A stretch of DNA of 57,415 bases, from the NCBI GenBank assembly GCA_947169235.1, contig CAMVOY010000007.1, forward strand, positions 1 through 57,415, written 5' to 3'. Below are positions 46,401 to 55,211 of the stretch, one piece after another. The notes below the pieces were generated by a model. That model saw only the letters and a program-made list of their open reading frames with translations, had not been told where the DNA came from and ran no database searches. The position numbers were made by a program, and so were the translations under genes. Positions within the stretch are counted from its first letter, which is position 1. Each line of letters opens with the position of its first letter. Source of the stretch: an uncultured Lachnospiraceae bacterium. Lineage in GTDB: Bacteria; Bacillota; Clostridia; Lachnospirales; Lachnospiraceae.

Positions 46401-49400
46401 CGATCATTATACAATAGTCTGGCAGGATGCAACCTGTGATACGGATAATGACGGAAAGATCAGTGCGGAAGAGATGAAGAAAATGTACGGTACCACTGAT
46501 CAGAGCAAGATATCAGATATCCAGATCCACTCCGGAGACGCGTGGAAGTATACGGTGAATAAGAACTATACAAAGTTGTATTATCAGGTCCGGAAAGTAA
46601 ATCCCGATCCGGGGATGAAGATTGCCGGCGCTGTTTGTGTGAAGGATAGCGAAATATATACAGGGAAGGAGATTAAGGAGTATGTAAACGGCGCAACGGT
46701 AGTGATGGGAGGCGACTCTGCTACCACCAAAAGGACGGAGCCTACTGATTATTATAAACAAGGCGGAAACGGATATTATGCAATGGATGGCGGCGGATTC
46801 CTGGAGTGGCAGGGGAGATATAATGTCTCGGTCAATTACAGTCCCGGGGACGGTTCCACCATGCATGGACATGTGTATACAAGTCCGAATACATTTACAG
46901 AGGTGTCGTTGTTGACTGATTCTGTGATGAAGATATCCGGTGGTTCTCTGCAGGTTGAAAAAGAGAAAGAGTATGTGAATCAAACAGATACAAAATGGGA
47001 TACGCTGCTTGATTACAACCAGATCGATAATTCTAATCACAACTTTAAACTGAACTTTACGGTAGCCAGCAGTGATCCGAATCGGATCCCGAAGAAAGCT
47101 TATTTGCGGTTTTACAGCAAGGAGGGGAATCCGATCACTCTTGGTGAAAAGGATAGCATACCGGCTGATATCGATGCTGACGGGAAAGTATCCTTTATAT
47201 TTAATCCACAGGAGCTGGGACTTGCACCCGGAACCACTATCCGTATTCAGGTTGAGGATCAGATGAAGGAGAGTCCCGATTCTGAGGGTGGAACACTGTA
47301 TCCGGAGAGGAGAACAGGTATATGTCTGAAGAAAGCGCTTGATCAGTTTATGCTGATGAGTTCTTTCGTTTTTGGTGCGGATACATTGGTTGTGGACATC
47401 CTGGGAGCTATCAGTGGCGCGTTTGATCTGGGTAGCGCGGTGGATCTCAATTTTAAGACGGAAAGCGGTGTGTTTTCATCTGTGGACAGCGGTGAAAGGA
47501 ATATGTCCGCCGACGAGATAGAGTACTTCAAACGAACAGCAAATAAAGAAGGCATTGGTGAGGAACTGGATTTTGATAACAATCCGCAGCTCAGTTATGT
47601 TACTGTCAGCATGGGATGGGATAAGCCCAAAGCTATCAGCAAGGATTTCTTTAAGAAAAAAGATGCAGCGAAGAAGAAGGCGGAAGCGGATGAAGAATAT
47701 GCTACTGCCCGCATGAAAAATGAGATTATAGCAGATTGCAAGAATAACCATAAACCGATACCGACCGATAAGGAAGGGAATAAATACGAGGAAACATCCC
47801 CGGAAGATCTGGCTGAGTTGGAAGAGAAGGTAAAGAGTGCTCAGTCGGATTTTGACACGCAGATCAAAAACGATCTGGAGGGGAAAAAGGAAAAGAAGAG
47901 TATTTCGGCCAATCTGAAGATTAACCTGAAGTTTTATTTTGTATTGAACTTTTATAGGGACCCTCTCCGAACCAACAATCCGCTTTATTTCGACAGTTTT
48001 ATGCTTTGTGTTGAGGGAGATGGGAACTACTCCATCAATTCGAGTTTTATGCTTCCGATCGGAATCACCATCAATATCGGTTTCAGCGTGGGTGGGAATA
48101 CAGGTGCAGCTTTTATAGTTGAGAGCCCGCTGGATGATTCACATACGCGCTACTATATGGAGAAATTGGAGGATTCTGGGAGCGCGGCTTCGGGATCGGC
48201 TGCCACTGTGGAACCTTCCGCTACACCTACACCTACACCTACACCTACGGCACCGGTAGCAACGGCCACCGCAACACCAACCGAGACAGAGTCACCGGAG
48301 TCTACGCAGATACCTGCGGCATCTGCATCACCGGAAGTTGTGGAGACATCAGGGAAAAAATCTCATTCACAGCGGAAAATGGCCAGTGCAGGGAATGTTA
48401 TACAGATGGAGACCATCGATGATGTTGAGTATTTGAATATATTCAGGATGATTAAAAATCATGATGACTTTGAGGCGTCCGGCGTGTTTGAGGTCAATCC
48501 GGATGTGACTCTGACAGCGGGTGCCGGTTATGGAAGTGGGGTACTCAGTATCGGTGCGGAAGTGGGAGGAAAAGCTCACTTCAAGATGAACTTTTTTACC
48601 GGTCACCGTTCGAAGCTAAACGATAATTACGGGACGGTTACGCTTGAGGCACATGTTACTGCGAATGTTTCTGTATTCAGTAAAACATGGAGGTGGAAGA
48701 CAGACCCGGTACCTCTGTTCGGAACTGCGCCGCTGTCAAAGAAGGGATTCGATAACAGAAAGTATATAGCCGAGGACGCGTCCGTCATGAAACCGGTCGA
48801 CTTTGATTACATGGATCAACGAAGCGGATGGCAGGGCGATGACGGGATGGCTGTCAATGAGAATAACCGTGTTTTCAGGGCAGCGAAAAAAACTACTCCC
48901 GGTGTGTTGATGAAGACCTTGCAGCAGCAGGTGTATGCCGGTACACGTGTGGATATCAAGAGTATTGGCGGGGGAGATTACATGGCAGTGTTCCTGGATG
49001 CGGATCCGGGGATCAAACTGGATATCAATCGTGTTACCGCCTACTACTCTATCTATAAAGGTTCGACCGGAAAATGGAGCAGACCGATCAGACTGGACAA
49101 TGACAAGACCGGTGATGAGGATGTAAAGATAGTAGATCTCGGTGAACGAGGGATGATCGTACTGTGGGTGGATTCTTCGGAGGTGTTTAGCAACAAAACA
49201 CCTAAAACCACTGTGATGGCCAAGAAAAATCTCAGCGGACGATTTTTCGATAAGTCCTCAAAAACCTTTGGACAGGTTATGGCGATCACGAGGGAGACAA
49301 AAGAAGATCCGACTGCAACTAACTACGGATACGATCTGTCAGCAGATCTCAAACCGAATATCGTATATAGCGATTCGAAAAAGAGTATGATCTGTTATTA

Positions 49401-51927
49401 TACCAAGTGTGAGTATGATTATAATAAATCAGCAGGTGAGAAGATAGGCGATATCACATATCCGACGTATGCCAAGATGGCTTATCGTGAGTATAGGTTC
49501 AGTGGCGACACCGGAACGGACGGTGAGTGGATTGAGGATTATACTAAACTGACGGATCAGAGTATACAAAAAGATATCACAAACGACGGGAAAGATCTGA
49601 CACGCTATCAGAAGATCTGGTACGGACAGGTGACATTTGAGACAATGCCCGATGTGTATATCGAGGAGTCTTTGGATGAGGAAGGTTACTGGACGGCGGA
49701 TATGCTTGACAAAAACGGAAAGCTGTCCGAGAGTCGTATATTTAAAGGCCATAAGGTGAATGGAGGATCACAGAAGCTGGCCGGATCGCGCAGCAATGCC
49801 GGCGTGATAACAGAGAATACCAAAGTAAGTGGTTCACAGGTTGCTGTAGAAAGTGCGCCGAGGATTGTCGATACGGATGCCATCAGCTATAGAAATTCAG
49901 CCGGCGATGATTACGGACTGTTTGCTTATACAGTGGATTATGATCAGGATTTGGGAACGGTTAAGGACAGGGATATTTATCTGCAGTATTTTGATTTTAA
50001 AAATGGATATTTGATCCATCCGATCGTTCTTACAAGTGATGATCTGTGTGACTGTAATGTTAGATTTGTGAAAAATGATAGCGGAACCTATCTGGCATGG
50101 ATTCATGACGGGGATCTCGTGATGTTTTCACTGCATAATCTCGAGGATCATCTGATCAAACGGACGAAAGGCAAAAATACTTATTACATTCTTGATAAGA
50201 CAGCACCTCAGGTTACGAAAGCGATGACGGAGGAGGAAAGGACGGCTGCATATGAAAAAGCCTATATTCCCACTCAGATGATCGTAGACGGTCATCGTCA
50301 TATCAAAGAGACGGTGCTGTATCCGGGCGATGAGGGATATCCCGAAAACAAGACTGACGGTGCTCCGTACTATCCGGATGGACGGGATGAGTCAGAGGGT
50401 GTCATAACTGACTTTGATGTATCGGCAACCGGTGATACCACATTTTTCACATGGACAGAGACCGTTACGAAGCTAAAGAAAGGAATCAGTAAAAACAGTA
50501 TAAAAGCTACACTTCCGAAAAATCAGCTTATCGAGTCACAGATTTGGATGACACGTATTAAATCCGGAAATGATTCAACGGACGGAGAGATTACTGAGCC
50601 GGTAAAGGTGACGAATTATGCCGGTGCTAATTTCGGTAGGGTGACAACTGAGGTTACCAAGGCCGGAGGAGTTAAGCTGATCGCGATCAAAGCGGGTACG
50701 AAAGTTGTTAAAAACAAGAAGAAGGCAGCATATGCGTCTGTTTCCGACAAGAAGGATCTGGTGGCTATGGATGTTGTCCCGGATTCAAAGCCGGAGGTTG
50801 TTGCCGGCAAGGATATACTGAAAAATGTCAAGGCAGGAGAGACCGGAGGGTTCTCACTGGGAGTTCATAACAATGGACTGGCGCGTTCCGGAAAGGTACA
50901 TGTGACGGCTGTTGACAAGGAGGGTGTATCTGTACTCACGGAGATGGCTGATGCTGGGGGAACGGTAGCGGCGCAGAGAGTTGGTGAGATCGTACTGGAC
51001 AACTTGTTAGGGGGAACCACGCAGGAGATTGCCTGTGAGATAACTCCGAAAAAGAGTGCTAAGAGTGTTTCAGTCACGGTTACTCTGAATGATGACAGCG
51101 GCCATGTGCTGGACAAAAGAGTGATAAAACAAGAGCTTAGGGAGTCCACCGAGGTGTCGGATCTGTCAATGACCGAGACAAATAAAAGGGATCGATTTGT
51201 AGCCGGATTTACCGTGTCCAATGTGGGTGCACGTCGCAGTAAAGCACGCAAAGCAACGATTGGTATCATCAGAAATAAAAAGAAGATCAAACTAAAGACT
51301 GTTTCGGTGAAGGCTATGGAAGTAGGTCAGAGTTACTACTATGAGTGCCCTGTAAAAGTGAAATCGTCAAAGCAGTTTGTATCAAAGAGAGAGAAAAACG
51401 GAGATATTCGGGAAACGGGAGTATTCTATGTTGAGTTCGCAGGTGATTCAGTAAAAACGATGGTCACGCGTGAAGCAACCGCGCTTCAAGTCAAACAGAT
51501 CACACAGCTGGCGGACAAGCCGGCAGGCGGAAACAAGGCCAATATAGCAATCGGTCAACAATATTACGGATTGGGATTAAGGTCAAAAAGGAAGTCCCGG
51601 GAAAAGAATATAGAAATTCCGGGTGTCAAAGTAATCTATGTTTCCGAGGATCCGACGATAGCCGGCGTTTCATCAACCGGTGTTATAACAGGATGGAAAA
51701 AAGGCACGACAAAAGTTAAGGTTATAGCAATGCCGGAGGATGACGTGAGCGTGGTTCCATCGAGTTATAACGGAAACGGCCGAGGGGCCGGATACTTTGC
51801 CAATCAGGTAGACGGCTATGTATCATGGCCAACCAAGGCTCTCAAGATTTATTCGGTTACTGTCAATGTGGCAGGTGGTTCGAAATCATCTGCCAAAAAA
51901 AAGAAGGGAGTGTTACGTTATGAATGA
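43438..51927 (+). CDS. Giant secreted multidomain protein of the exporter operon
   Basis: The 2829-residue protein has a Sec-type signal peptide (RIMSIFLIAAFLFTDFAGVGA). The N-terminal 450 residues hold two Calx-beta-like domains; in the first, LLETQLQVNESI and GTIAIVREGG are parted from LTFEKGEYKKEIEVEVLDDD by a charged insert of about 100 residues. An EF-hand-like loop DTDNDGKISAEE lies at about 1001 and a partial one (DIDADGKVSF) near 1245. A Ser/Thr/Pro linker with TP repeats follows at about 1590-1655. Residues 1800-2400 look like propeller-type repeats (IVLWVDSSE, YLAWIHDGD), then two CARDB-like modules and a Big2 domain near 2715-2815. No LPXTG or transmembrane anchor is seen, and the tail is basic. 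Function is unknown; calcium-stabilised adhesion is a guess. Confidence 0.85.
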   Translation: MKKVSGSTRRIMSIFLIAAFLFTDFAGVGADYASKATAKRERLEASEAALRRKLAKTTERYPNGAFDLLETQLQVNESIEKKGTIAIVREGGLDSEATVTVKAVDVTAAYDEDYRLYVDGEALKKPENAVSMLELFGDSITADYADGPAKKRSKDGAVSGGSAAVAASASKAKEKVPEIKKVKEDSLSPLQRGVRAQTGKAETQKDWREITETDPDYSEAGQAMEQGASNIQKIAEAIEGTSVTLTFEKGEYKKEIEVEVLDDDISEGEEQIALILSNPVGSELGAKYHGYLNIEDDEEEAPVSYEIRKRVYTVGAGEDEAHVTIVKKGAADRMTVTDVACADGTAKAGENYAWETQPVVFVPGETEKEIIIPVRNLSTKKDIDFTVGVNSGAGKAEGDSSFAVVKLKKREKPKKVEKADASNGDMTRKKSDSRRKSGYRSNFTGGAKFSIDEKSDTNYRIKKYEGYRVPDSVVCKDNVIEYLNSDEHKNVDDRFDRWIDIPLSDSENHEGLDIDFTNVSHIEIEFSSKWNEGKHYTKRTWIFKKKSYYIQDREIDFCINGDGKKNFIVKKESTGKIKKTTCTLKPNGKFKGYGRLQYLVKGTGGNKKDGASIEIYKVRIYYKKLNVVVYNKDYDNSNFYMEKIYRGDKKKEDGVAFNPIGQVTVDDKEVEENNISGPVQVVEKDDSFRLTPSYNTQKQTNAGLSPNENNTDFLGYMVLDKKNHPLADSTLPLKDRVDICAKDDGNYSLSDIVDYYDYAHDFNGKKNCIVLVPVFVPKRVKYIFQSIDGSIYNGYKMNRSEDKALEISMLDTVKVHAAPKNKGTSVSNYSAVDDEGVALDVKMDPVSQEGTIDITPALDSWNRIVTWTEERAIKNPLKGIWNIITKGKWGTTKVDVTGKRRGTPVVTVNTVLDKLMLTVMPRPVSSKEADTRNLDKMAVAYIDPNGKEAYITDKDSEYQFTISDSLANGSECTLVGVGSSDTGTKDSSDHYTIVWQDATCDTDNDGKISAEEMKKMYGTTDQSKISDIQIHSGDAWKYTVNKNYTKLYYQVRKVNPDPGMKIAGAVCVKDSEIYTGKEIKEYVNGATVVMGGDSATTKRTEPTDYYKQGGNGYYAMDGGGFLEWQGRYNVSVNYSPGDGSTMHGHVYTSPNTFTEVSLLTDSVMKISGGSLQVEKEKEYVNQTDTKWDTLLDYNQIDNSNHNFKLNFTVASSDPNRIPKKAYLRFYSKEGNPITLGEKDSIPADIDADGKVSFIFNPQELGLAPGTTIRIQVEDQMKESPDSEGGTLYPERRTGICLKKALDQFMLMSSFVFGADTLVVDILGAISGAFDLGSAVDLNFKTESGVFSSVDSGERNMSADEIEYFKRTANKEGIGEELDFDNNPQLSYVTVSMGWDKPKAISKDFFKKKDAAKKKAEADEEYATARMKNEIIADCKNNHKPIPTDKEGNKYEETSPEDLAELEEKVKSAQSDFDTQIKNDLEGKKEKKSISANLKINLKFYFVLNFYRDPLRTNNPLYFDSFMLCVEGDGNYSINSSFMLPIGITINIGFSVGGNTGAAFIVESPLDDSHTRYYMEKLEDSGSAASGSAATVEPSATPTPTPTPTAPVATATATPTETESPESTQIPAASASPEVVETSGKKSHSQRKMASAGNVIQMETIDDVEYLNIFRMIKNHDDFEASGVFEVNPDVTLTAGAGYGSGVLSIGAEVGGKAHFKMNFFTGHRSKLNDNYGTVTLEAHVTANVSVFSKTWRWKTDPVPLFGTAPLSKKGFDNRKYIAEDASVMKPVDFDYMDQRSGWQGDDGMAVNENNRVFRAAKKTTPGVLMKTLQQQVYAGTRVDIKSIGGGDYMAVFLDADPGIKLDINRVTAYYSIYKGSTGKWSRPIRLDNDKTGDEDVKIVDLGERGMIVLWVDSSEVFSNKTPKTTVMAKKNLSGRFFDKSSKTFGQVMAITRETKEDPTATNYGYDLSADLKPNIVYSDSKKSMICYYTKCEYDYNKSAGEKIGDITYPTYAKMAYREYRFSGDTGTDGEWIEDYTKLTDQSIQKDITNDGKDLTRYQKIWYGQVTFETMPDVYIEESLDEEGYWTADMLDKNGKLSESRIFKGHKVNGGSQKLAGSRSNAGVITENTKVSGSQVAVESAPRIVDTDAISYRNSAGDDYGLFAYTVDYDQDLGTVKDRDIYLQYFDFKNGYLIHPIVLTSDDLCDCNVRFVKNDSGTYLAWIHDGDLVMFSLHNLEDHLIKRTKGKNTYYILDKTAPQVTKAMTEEERTAAYEKAYIPTQMIVDGHRHIKETVLYPGDEGYPENKTDGAPYYPDGRDESEGVITDFDVSATGDTTFFTWTETVTKLKKGISKNSIKATLPKNQLIESQIWMTRIKSGNDSTDGEITEPVKVTNYAGANFGRVTTEVTKAGGVKLIAIKAGTKVVKNKKKAAYASVSDKKDLVAMDVVPDSKPEVVAGKDILKNVKAGETGGFSLGVHNNGLARSGKVHVTAVDKEGVSVLTEMADAGGTVAAQRVGEIVLDNLLGGTTQEIACEITPKKSAKSVSVTVTLNDDSGHVLDKRVIKQELRESTEVSDLSMTETNKRDRFVAGFTVSNVGARRSKARKATIGIIRNKKKIKLKTVSVKAMEVGQSYYYECPVKVKSSKQFVSKREKNGDIRETGVFYVEFAGDSVKTMVTREATALQVKQITQLADKPAGGNKANIAIGQQYYGLGLRSKRKSREKNIEIPGVKVIYVSEDPTIAGVSSTGVITGWKKGTTKVKVIAMPEDDVSVVPSSYNGNGRGAGYFANQVDGYVSWPTKALKIYSVTVNVAGGSKSSAKKKKGVLRYE
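48223..48248 (+). repeat. Hexanucleotide repeat coding for Thr-Pro
   Basis: The unit ACACCT is repeated a little over four times and encodes a Thr-Pro run in the linker of the giant protein. Because the unit is six bases, gain or loss of copies would keep the reading frame. Confidence 0.85.
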
Positions 51928-52069
51928 AGAAAAAAATCAGGAAACAAAACCCGAAGAAAAACCGGGAGCGATCAGTCTTGATGACTTGGAAAACCTGAGT
52001 GGCGGTGGTGGGTTGCGCGGTGCAACGACATCAAGTACGCATGATCTGTCAGAAGGGGCGACCAAATAA
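51920..52069 (+). CDS. 49-residue double-glycine leader peptide
   Basis: This short gene begins with an ATG inside the last codons of the giant gene (8-base overlap) with GGGAG 9 bases upstream and ends one base into the start codon of the adaptor gene. The first 20 residues are Glu/Lys/Pro-rich. Then comes ISLDDLENLSGG, which fits the double-glycine leader pattern for C39 peptidases: Ile -12, Ser -11, Asp -8, Leu -7, Leu -4, Gly -2, Gly -1. Two further glycines follow, so the released peptide is 18 or 20 residues, ending LSEGATK. It is rich in Thr, Ser and Gly and has no Cys, so no disulfide, lanthionine or sactionine can form. It is the probable cargo of the exporter downstream. Confidence 0.8.
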   Translation: MNEEKNQETKPEEKPGAISLDDLENLSGGGGLRGATTSSTHDLSEGATK

Positions 52070-53037
52070 TGGCTATCATGTTTCGTGAATCGGCAAAACA
52101 TAATAACCGATCAGCAAAAAGAGTTGACAAGGACATCCGACTGGTCTCTGTCAGAATGTGGATCCTGTTGATCGTATCGGCTTTGTGGATCGGAGGCCTT
52201 CTTGCGTGGGGATTCTTTGGTCGGGTTCCCATCACAACGGATGTTATCGGAGTATATACGTATTCGTTGGGAAAGATCCAGTTTCGAGCGGATAAAAGCG
52301 GGACTATCAACGCGGTTGTTTGTCCGCAGGCATATCTTTACGAGGGATCACATATATGTGCATTGACAAATGGTCAAAAGATCGATTCTGCTGTAGAATG
52401 CACAATTACAGATGTGTATGTCCAAAAAGGAGACTGGGTAGATAAGGGGGATATGCTTTGTTCCGGAAGTGTGGTGCCGTCGGATGGCGTTTATGTGGAA
52501 CGGGCATATCTGTATGTGCCTTATGATCAAACCTATCTTTTTGACGGAAATCTGCCGGTTCAGTTGGATGCTGTGGGGATATCAGAGGACTCTACTCTGT
52601 TAAAGGGATTTCTATCCAGCGAAAGTACCGACAATGTCGTGACAAGAGAGGATGTCGAAAGAAAATACGGAAAAGAACTGGTTGAGGATATCATCACGGA
52701 TAATAAACCCTGGGTGGAACTTCGTTGTTCTCCGATGGGCCGTGGCAGTAAAGAGCATTTCTTTTATTCCGAAGAAGAAGATCAGACGCTGGAGTATATG
52801 GAGTGGAGAGATAAGCTTAACGAAAATGGATATGACGCATTTCCGGACTTTACACTTGTTAAGGGGACGGTAACACTCGAGTATCGGCGTCCGATCACAT
52901 TGCTGATACCGGCTTTGGAGAGTGTTTTTAAACCGATTCCTGCGGGGTATGATCGTGAGGAATTGGATGACCAACGACCTTATGAACCTAATGGTGATGA
53001 TATCACCTGGTTGTTATTGGATACGTTAAAAGATTGA
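52069..53037 (+). CDS. HlyD-like adaptor of a NHLM-type peptide exporter
   Basis: A 322-residue protein with a short basic cytoplasmic N-terminus, one membrane helix (MWILLIVSALWIGGLLAWGFF, about 30-51) and an extracellular part. GRVPITTDVIGVYTYS right after the helix and the half-lipoyl motif VYVQKGDWVDKGDML are those of membrane fusion proteins, best fitting the NHLM bacteriocin system secretion protein family (NHLM_micro_HlyD). It is shorter than usual HlyD proteins and has no long coiled coil. The start codon shares a base with the stop codon of the peptide gene; an ATG 9 bases on is also possible. It should link the ABC exporters to the outside. Confidence 0.8.
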   Translation: MAIMFRESAKHNNRSAKRVDKDIRLVSVRMWILLIVSALWIGGLLAWGFFGRVPITTDVIGVYTYSLGKIQFRADKSGTINAVVCPQAYLYEGSHICALTNGQKIDSAVECTITDVYVQKGDWVDKGDMLCSGSVVPSDGVYVERAYLYVPYDQTYLFDGNLPVQLDAVGISEDSTLLKGFLSSESTDNVVTREDVERKYGKELVEDIITDNKPWVELRCSPMGRGSKEHFFYSEEEDQTLEYMEWRDKLNENGYDAFPDFTLVKGTVTLEYRRPITLLIPALESVFKPIPAGYDREELDDQRPYEPNGDDITWLLLDTLKD

Positions 53038-53068
53038 ATGCGGTTTTGTATCTCAGATAGAGGTTGAT

Positions 53069-55207
53069 ATGGGGAAGATCAAAAAAACATCCACAATTTT
53101 GCAGATGGAGTCGACAGAGTGCGGTGCGGCTTCCCTGGGTATGATATTAAAGTACTATGGGTGTTCCGTACCGTTAGAGGAACTACGCGTTGCAACCGGT
53201 GTATCCCGAAACGGGTGCAATGCGAAAAGGATCATCTTAGCCGCCAGGAATTATGGATTAAGCGCGAATGCGTATCAGCGTGATCTGACAGATATGGATC
53301 AGGTGTCAACCCCTTGCATTTTGTACTGGGGATTTGATCATTTTGTGGTTTTTGAGGGAAAGAAAAATCATCAGTATTATATTAATGATCCGGCATATGG
53401 CCGAAGAAGGGTTGACGAGGAGGAGATGGATCAGCTTTTTACCGGAATAACTCTGGAGTTTGAACCGGGTACGATCCGTCCCCAAAAAACACATGAAAAG
53501 TCGATAGTGCGTTCATCGTGGGCTCGTATAAAAGGTGAACAGGGGACTGTCATACCTCTCCTGCTTTTCGGTCTGTTTGCCGTGCTTCCGGGTTTGACGG
53601 TTCCTGCAATGTCACAGGTTTTTGTTGATCAGGTTATCGTAGGCGATCAATTTCAGTGGGTTCATATCATACTGATTGGTCTGTTGGTGTCAATAGTGAT
53701 GCGGGTGATCTACCTCGAAGCTAAAAATATTTTATTGTCTAATCTTCAGACTAAGATCAGTTGTTCTTCTACACATTCATTTTTGGAAAAACTGTTATTT
53801 CTGCCTATATTTTTCTTTGAACAAAGGATGCCGGGCGAGCTGGCTTCACGTACAAAAAACAACGATATTGCAAGTCGTTTTTTTGCCGGACGATATCTGG
53901 ATGTTCTCCTTGATGCTGCAATGACATTGTTGTATCTGTTTTTGATGGCTTATTATTCGATCTGGATGACAATCATGGTCGTTGCGATAAGAGGGCTGAG
54001 TCTGGGGCTTCAGATCATGTTGAACCGACGGCTCAAGGAACATACGATGCGTTGGCAAAATGAGATGGCAGGACTTACGGGTGTTCTGAACAGCGGACTG
54101 CGCATCCTGTCCTCCCTTCGGGCTGCCGGCGCAGAGGAAGTATATGTAAAACGGTTATTGGGAAGGTCTTCAATTGAGATGAAGGCTGCTTCCGACAGAG
54201 AAAAGAGTTCTTATTTCATCAATGCGTTACCGGTAACTACAGATGGTATCGTCCTGATCAGTTGTTTGGGAGTCGGCAGTTGGTGTGTGTTGTCAATGAA
54301 TTATTCCGTGGGATATCTGGTTGCATTTCTCATGTTGGAAGCGCTTTTCTCCGGACCGTTCAACCATCTGGCAAGTCTGTCGGGTGAAAGTGAACTGTTG
54401 CGGAACCACCTCCTACGTATAGATGATATCATGGATTATCCATCGGATGATGAGGGTGTGGTCTATGCCGATTTGCCGGAGAAACGTCTTGAAGGAGAAG
54501 TGGAGTTTAGAAATATCAGCTTTGGCTACAGCAAGGTGGATGAACCTGTGATCCGGGGTTTTTCTTTAAAAATTCCAGTGGGAAAGATGGTGGCGGTTGT
54601 AGGACGATCCGGGTGCGGAAAGTCGACGCTTGTGAAGCTGCTGACCGGAATGCACCATCCGTCCGAAGGGGATATATATATAGATGGTATACCGTTCCGC
54701 GAGATTCCTGTTGGTATCCGCACGGAGAGTATTGCCGGTGTATCCCAGGAGATCACACTTTTTTCCGGGACGATTCGTGACAATATCACGCTATGGGATC
54801 CGGATATATCTGACAAAGAAGTGATGGAAGCAGCTGCTGATGCCTGCATCCATCGTGAGATACTAGGACGTGGAGGCGGGTATGAATATCTTTTGTCCGA
54901 GGGAGGGAACAATCTCTCCGGAGGTCAGAGGCAACGAATCGAGATAGCAAGAGCGCTGTTAAAACGTCCGTCGGTTCTTGTTCTTGATGAGGCCACCAGT
55001 GCTTTGGATCCTGTTGTGGAGGAGCGTGTCATGAAACAAATCAGGGAGCGGGGATGCACATGTTTTGTTGTGGCGCATCGTCTTTCATCAATCAGGGATT
55101 GTGATGAGATCATCGTTTTGGATGAAGGCTGTATCGCAGAGAGAGGTACACATGAGGAACTGATGCAAAAGAACGGAGTCTATGCAAATCTGGTTAAGGA
55201 GCAGTAA
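53069..55207 (+). CDS. C39-peptidase ABC exporter (NHLM type, ABC1)
   Basis: A 712-residue peptide exporter that cleaves and exports double-glycine leader peptides. The N-terminal C39 cysteine protease has Gln12, Cys18 (ESTECGAASLGM), His91 (GFDHFVVF) and Asp107 (YINDPAYG), all catalytic residues being present. A six-helix ABC membrane domain follows at about 155-435, then the ATPase: Walker A GRSGCGKST, signature NLSGGQRQR, Walker B VLVLDEATSAL and VAHRLSS. It fits the NHLM_micro_ABC1 family of peptidase/permease/ATPase exporters. AGAGG precedes the ATG. The small peptide gene 1 kb upstream offers a matching substrate. Confidence 0.92.
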   Translation: MGKIKKTSTILQMESTECGAASLGMILKYYGCSVPLEELRVATGVSRNGCNAKRIILAARNYGLSANAYQRDLTDMDQVSTPCILYWGFDHFVVFEGKKNHQYYINDPAYGRRRVDEEEMDQLFTGITLEFEPGTIRPQKTHEKSIVRSSWARIKGEQGTVIPLLLFGLFAVLPGLTVPAMSQVFVDQVIVGDQFQWVHIILIGLLVSIVMRVIYLEAKNILLSNLQTKISCSSTHSFLEKLLFLPIFFFEQRMPGELASRTKNNDIASRFFAGRYLDVLLDAAMTLLYLFLMAYYSIWMTIMVVAIRGLSLGLQIMLNRRLKEHTMRWQNEMAGLTGVLNSGLRILSSLRAAGAEEVYVKRLLGRSSIEMKAASDREKSSYFINALPVTTDGIVLISCLGVGSWCVLSMNYSVGYLVAFLMLEALFSGPFNHLASLSGESELLRNHLLRIDDIMDYPSDDEGVVYADLPEKRLEGEVEFRNISFGYSKVDEPVIRGFSLKIPVGKMVAVVGRSGCGKSTLVKLLTGMHHPSEGDIYIDGIPFREIPVGIRTESIAGVSQEITLFSGTIRDNITLWDPDISDKEVMEAAADACIHREILGRGGGYEYLLSEGGNNLSGGQRQRIEIARALLKRPSVLVLDEATSALDPVVEERVMKQIRERGCTCFVVAHRLSSIRDCDEIIVLDEGCIAERGTHEELMQKNGVYANLVKEQ

Positions 55208-55211
55208 AGAT

